A stretch of DNA of 5,507 nt, from assembly GCA_029939875.1 (NCBI GenBank), contig JAOZSC010000192.1:341-5847 (forward strand), given 5' to 3'. Shown one piece after another: positions 5,225-5,507 of the stretch (position 1 is its first letter; the number at the start of each line of letters is the position of its first letter). The notes beneath the pieces were generated by a model that saw nothing but the letters and a program-made list of their open reading frames with translations, did not search any database and was not told where the DNA came from. This DNA comes from Desulfobacterales bacterium. GTDB taxonomy: Bacteria; Desulfobacterota; Desulfobacteria; Desulfobacterales; JAFDCJ01. The translations under genes were made by a program, and so were the position numbers.

Positions 5225-5507
5225 ATGGCATTACCGAATAAACCTTTGGGTGAACTTAAAGCTGTCAGGGACCCGGAAGTCGAAGAACGTGAAGTTGACG
5301 TTCTGATCGTCGGCGGCGGCATGGCTGCCTGTGGTGCGGCGTTTGAAGCTAAAAAATGGATGACCGATGACCAGAGTGTTCTGATGGTGGACAAAGCCGC
5401 TCTGGAAAGAAGCGGCGCGGTCGCGCAGGGCCTTTCGGCCATTAACACCTATATTGGTGAAAACGCCGTTGAAGATTATGTGCGCATGGTTCGCAACGAC
5501 TTGATGG
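5225..5507 (+). CDS. aprA: Adenylylsulfate (APS) reductase, alpha subunit, 3' end outside window
   Basis: The catalytic FAD subunit of APS reductase, which converts APS to sulfite and AMP through an FAD-N5 sulfite adduct. Only 94 codons of a protein of roughly 650 residues are present. The FAD-binding Rossmann strand is visible as VDVLIVGGGMAACGAAFEA (24-42). In this stretch the third glycine of GxGxxG is Ala35, with G37 nearby. The family block ERSGAVAQGLSAINTY (61-76) follows, then GENAVEDYVRMVRNDLM up to the window edge. The start is supported by AAGGAGG 7 bases upstream. Active-site residues lie beyond the edge. The protein works as a heterodimer with AprB, encoded just before it. Confidence 0.97.
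   Translation, partial: MALPNKPLGELKAVRDPEVEEREVDVLIVGGGMAACGAAFEAKKWMTDDQSVLMVDKAALERSGAVAQGLSAINTYIGENAVEDYVRMVRNDLM

Overview
The window comes from a sulfate-reducing bacterium, most likely a deltaproteobacterium of the Desulfobacterota. The evidence is its right end: a complete aprB and the first 94 codons of aprA, the two subunits of dissimilatory adenylylsulfate (APS) reductase, in the usual B-then-A order. I infer the phylum from aprBA and the general look of the proteins. The genus cannot be read from the sequence.

Layout. Bases 1-1577 hold two plus-strand genes: the 3' part of an HD-domain dNTP triphosphohydrolase, cut by the window edge, and, 9 bases later, a small cysteine-cluster protein of the YkgJ / CxxCxxxCC family (PF03692 type). 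Bases 1621-4125 hold three minus-strand genes, read right to left: a larger YkgJ-family protein, a short-chain dehydrogenase/reductase (SDR) with a damaged active-site motif, and a second large YkgJ-family protein clearly paralogous to the first. The first two are 14 bases apart and probably co-transcribed. The third lies 133 bases further on, behind a repeat-filled gap. Bases 4126-4699 form a divergent control region with a good sigma70-like promoter facing aprB, a leader of about 260 bases and several possible RNA hairpins. Bases 4700-5507 are aprB and aprA.

How the genes relate. AprBA reduces APS to sulfite and AMP in the cytoplasm and is the central enzyme of sulfate respiration. The genes to its left are transcribed away from it, and nothing in the sequence ties them to sulfur metabolism. 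Their common theme is the 8-cysteine YkgJ-type metal-binding fold, present three times in about 3.1 kb, twice next to the atypical SDR. Their function is unknown.

The least expected structure is a heptanucleotide repeat, consensus GCGCATA (TATGCGC on the other strand). It forms short phased arrays at three gene borders (1570-1618, 2424-2458, 2512-2553). In two of them the array runs into a coding sequence and supplies the last Ala codon and the TAG stop of two unrelated genes.
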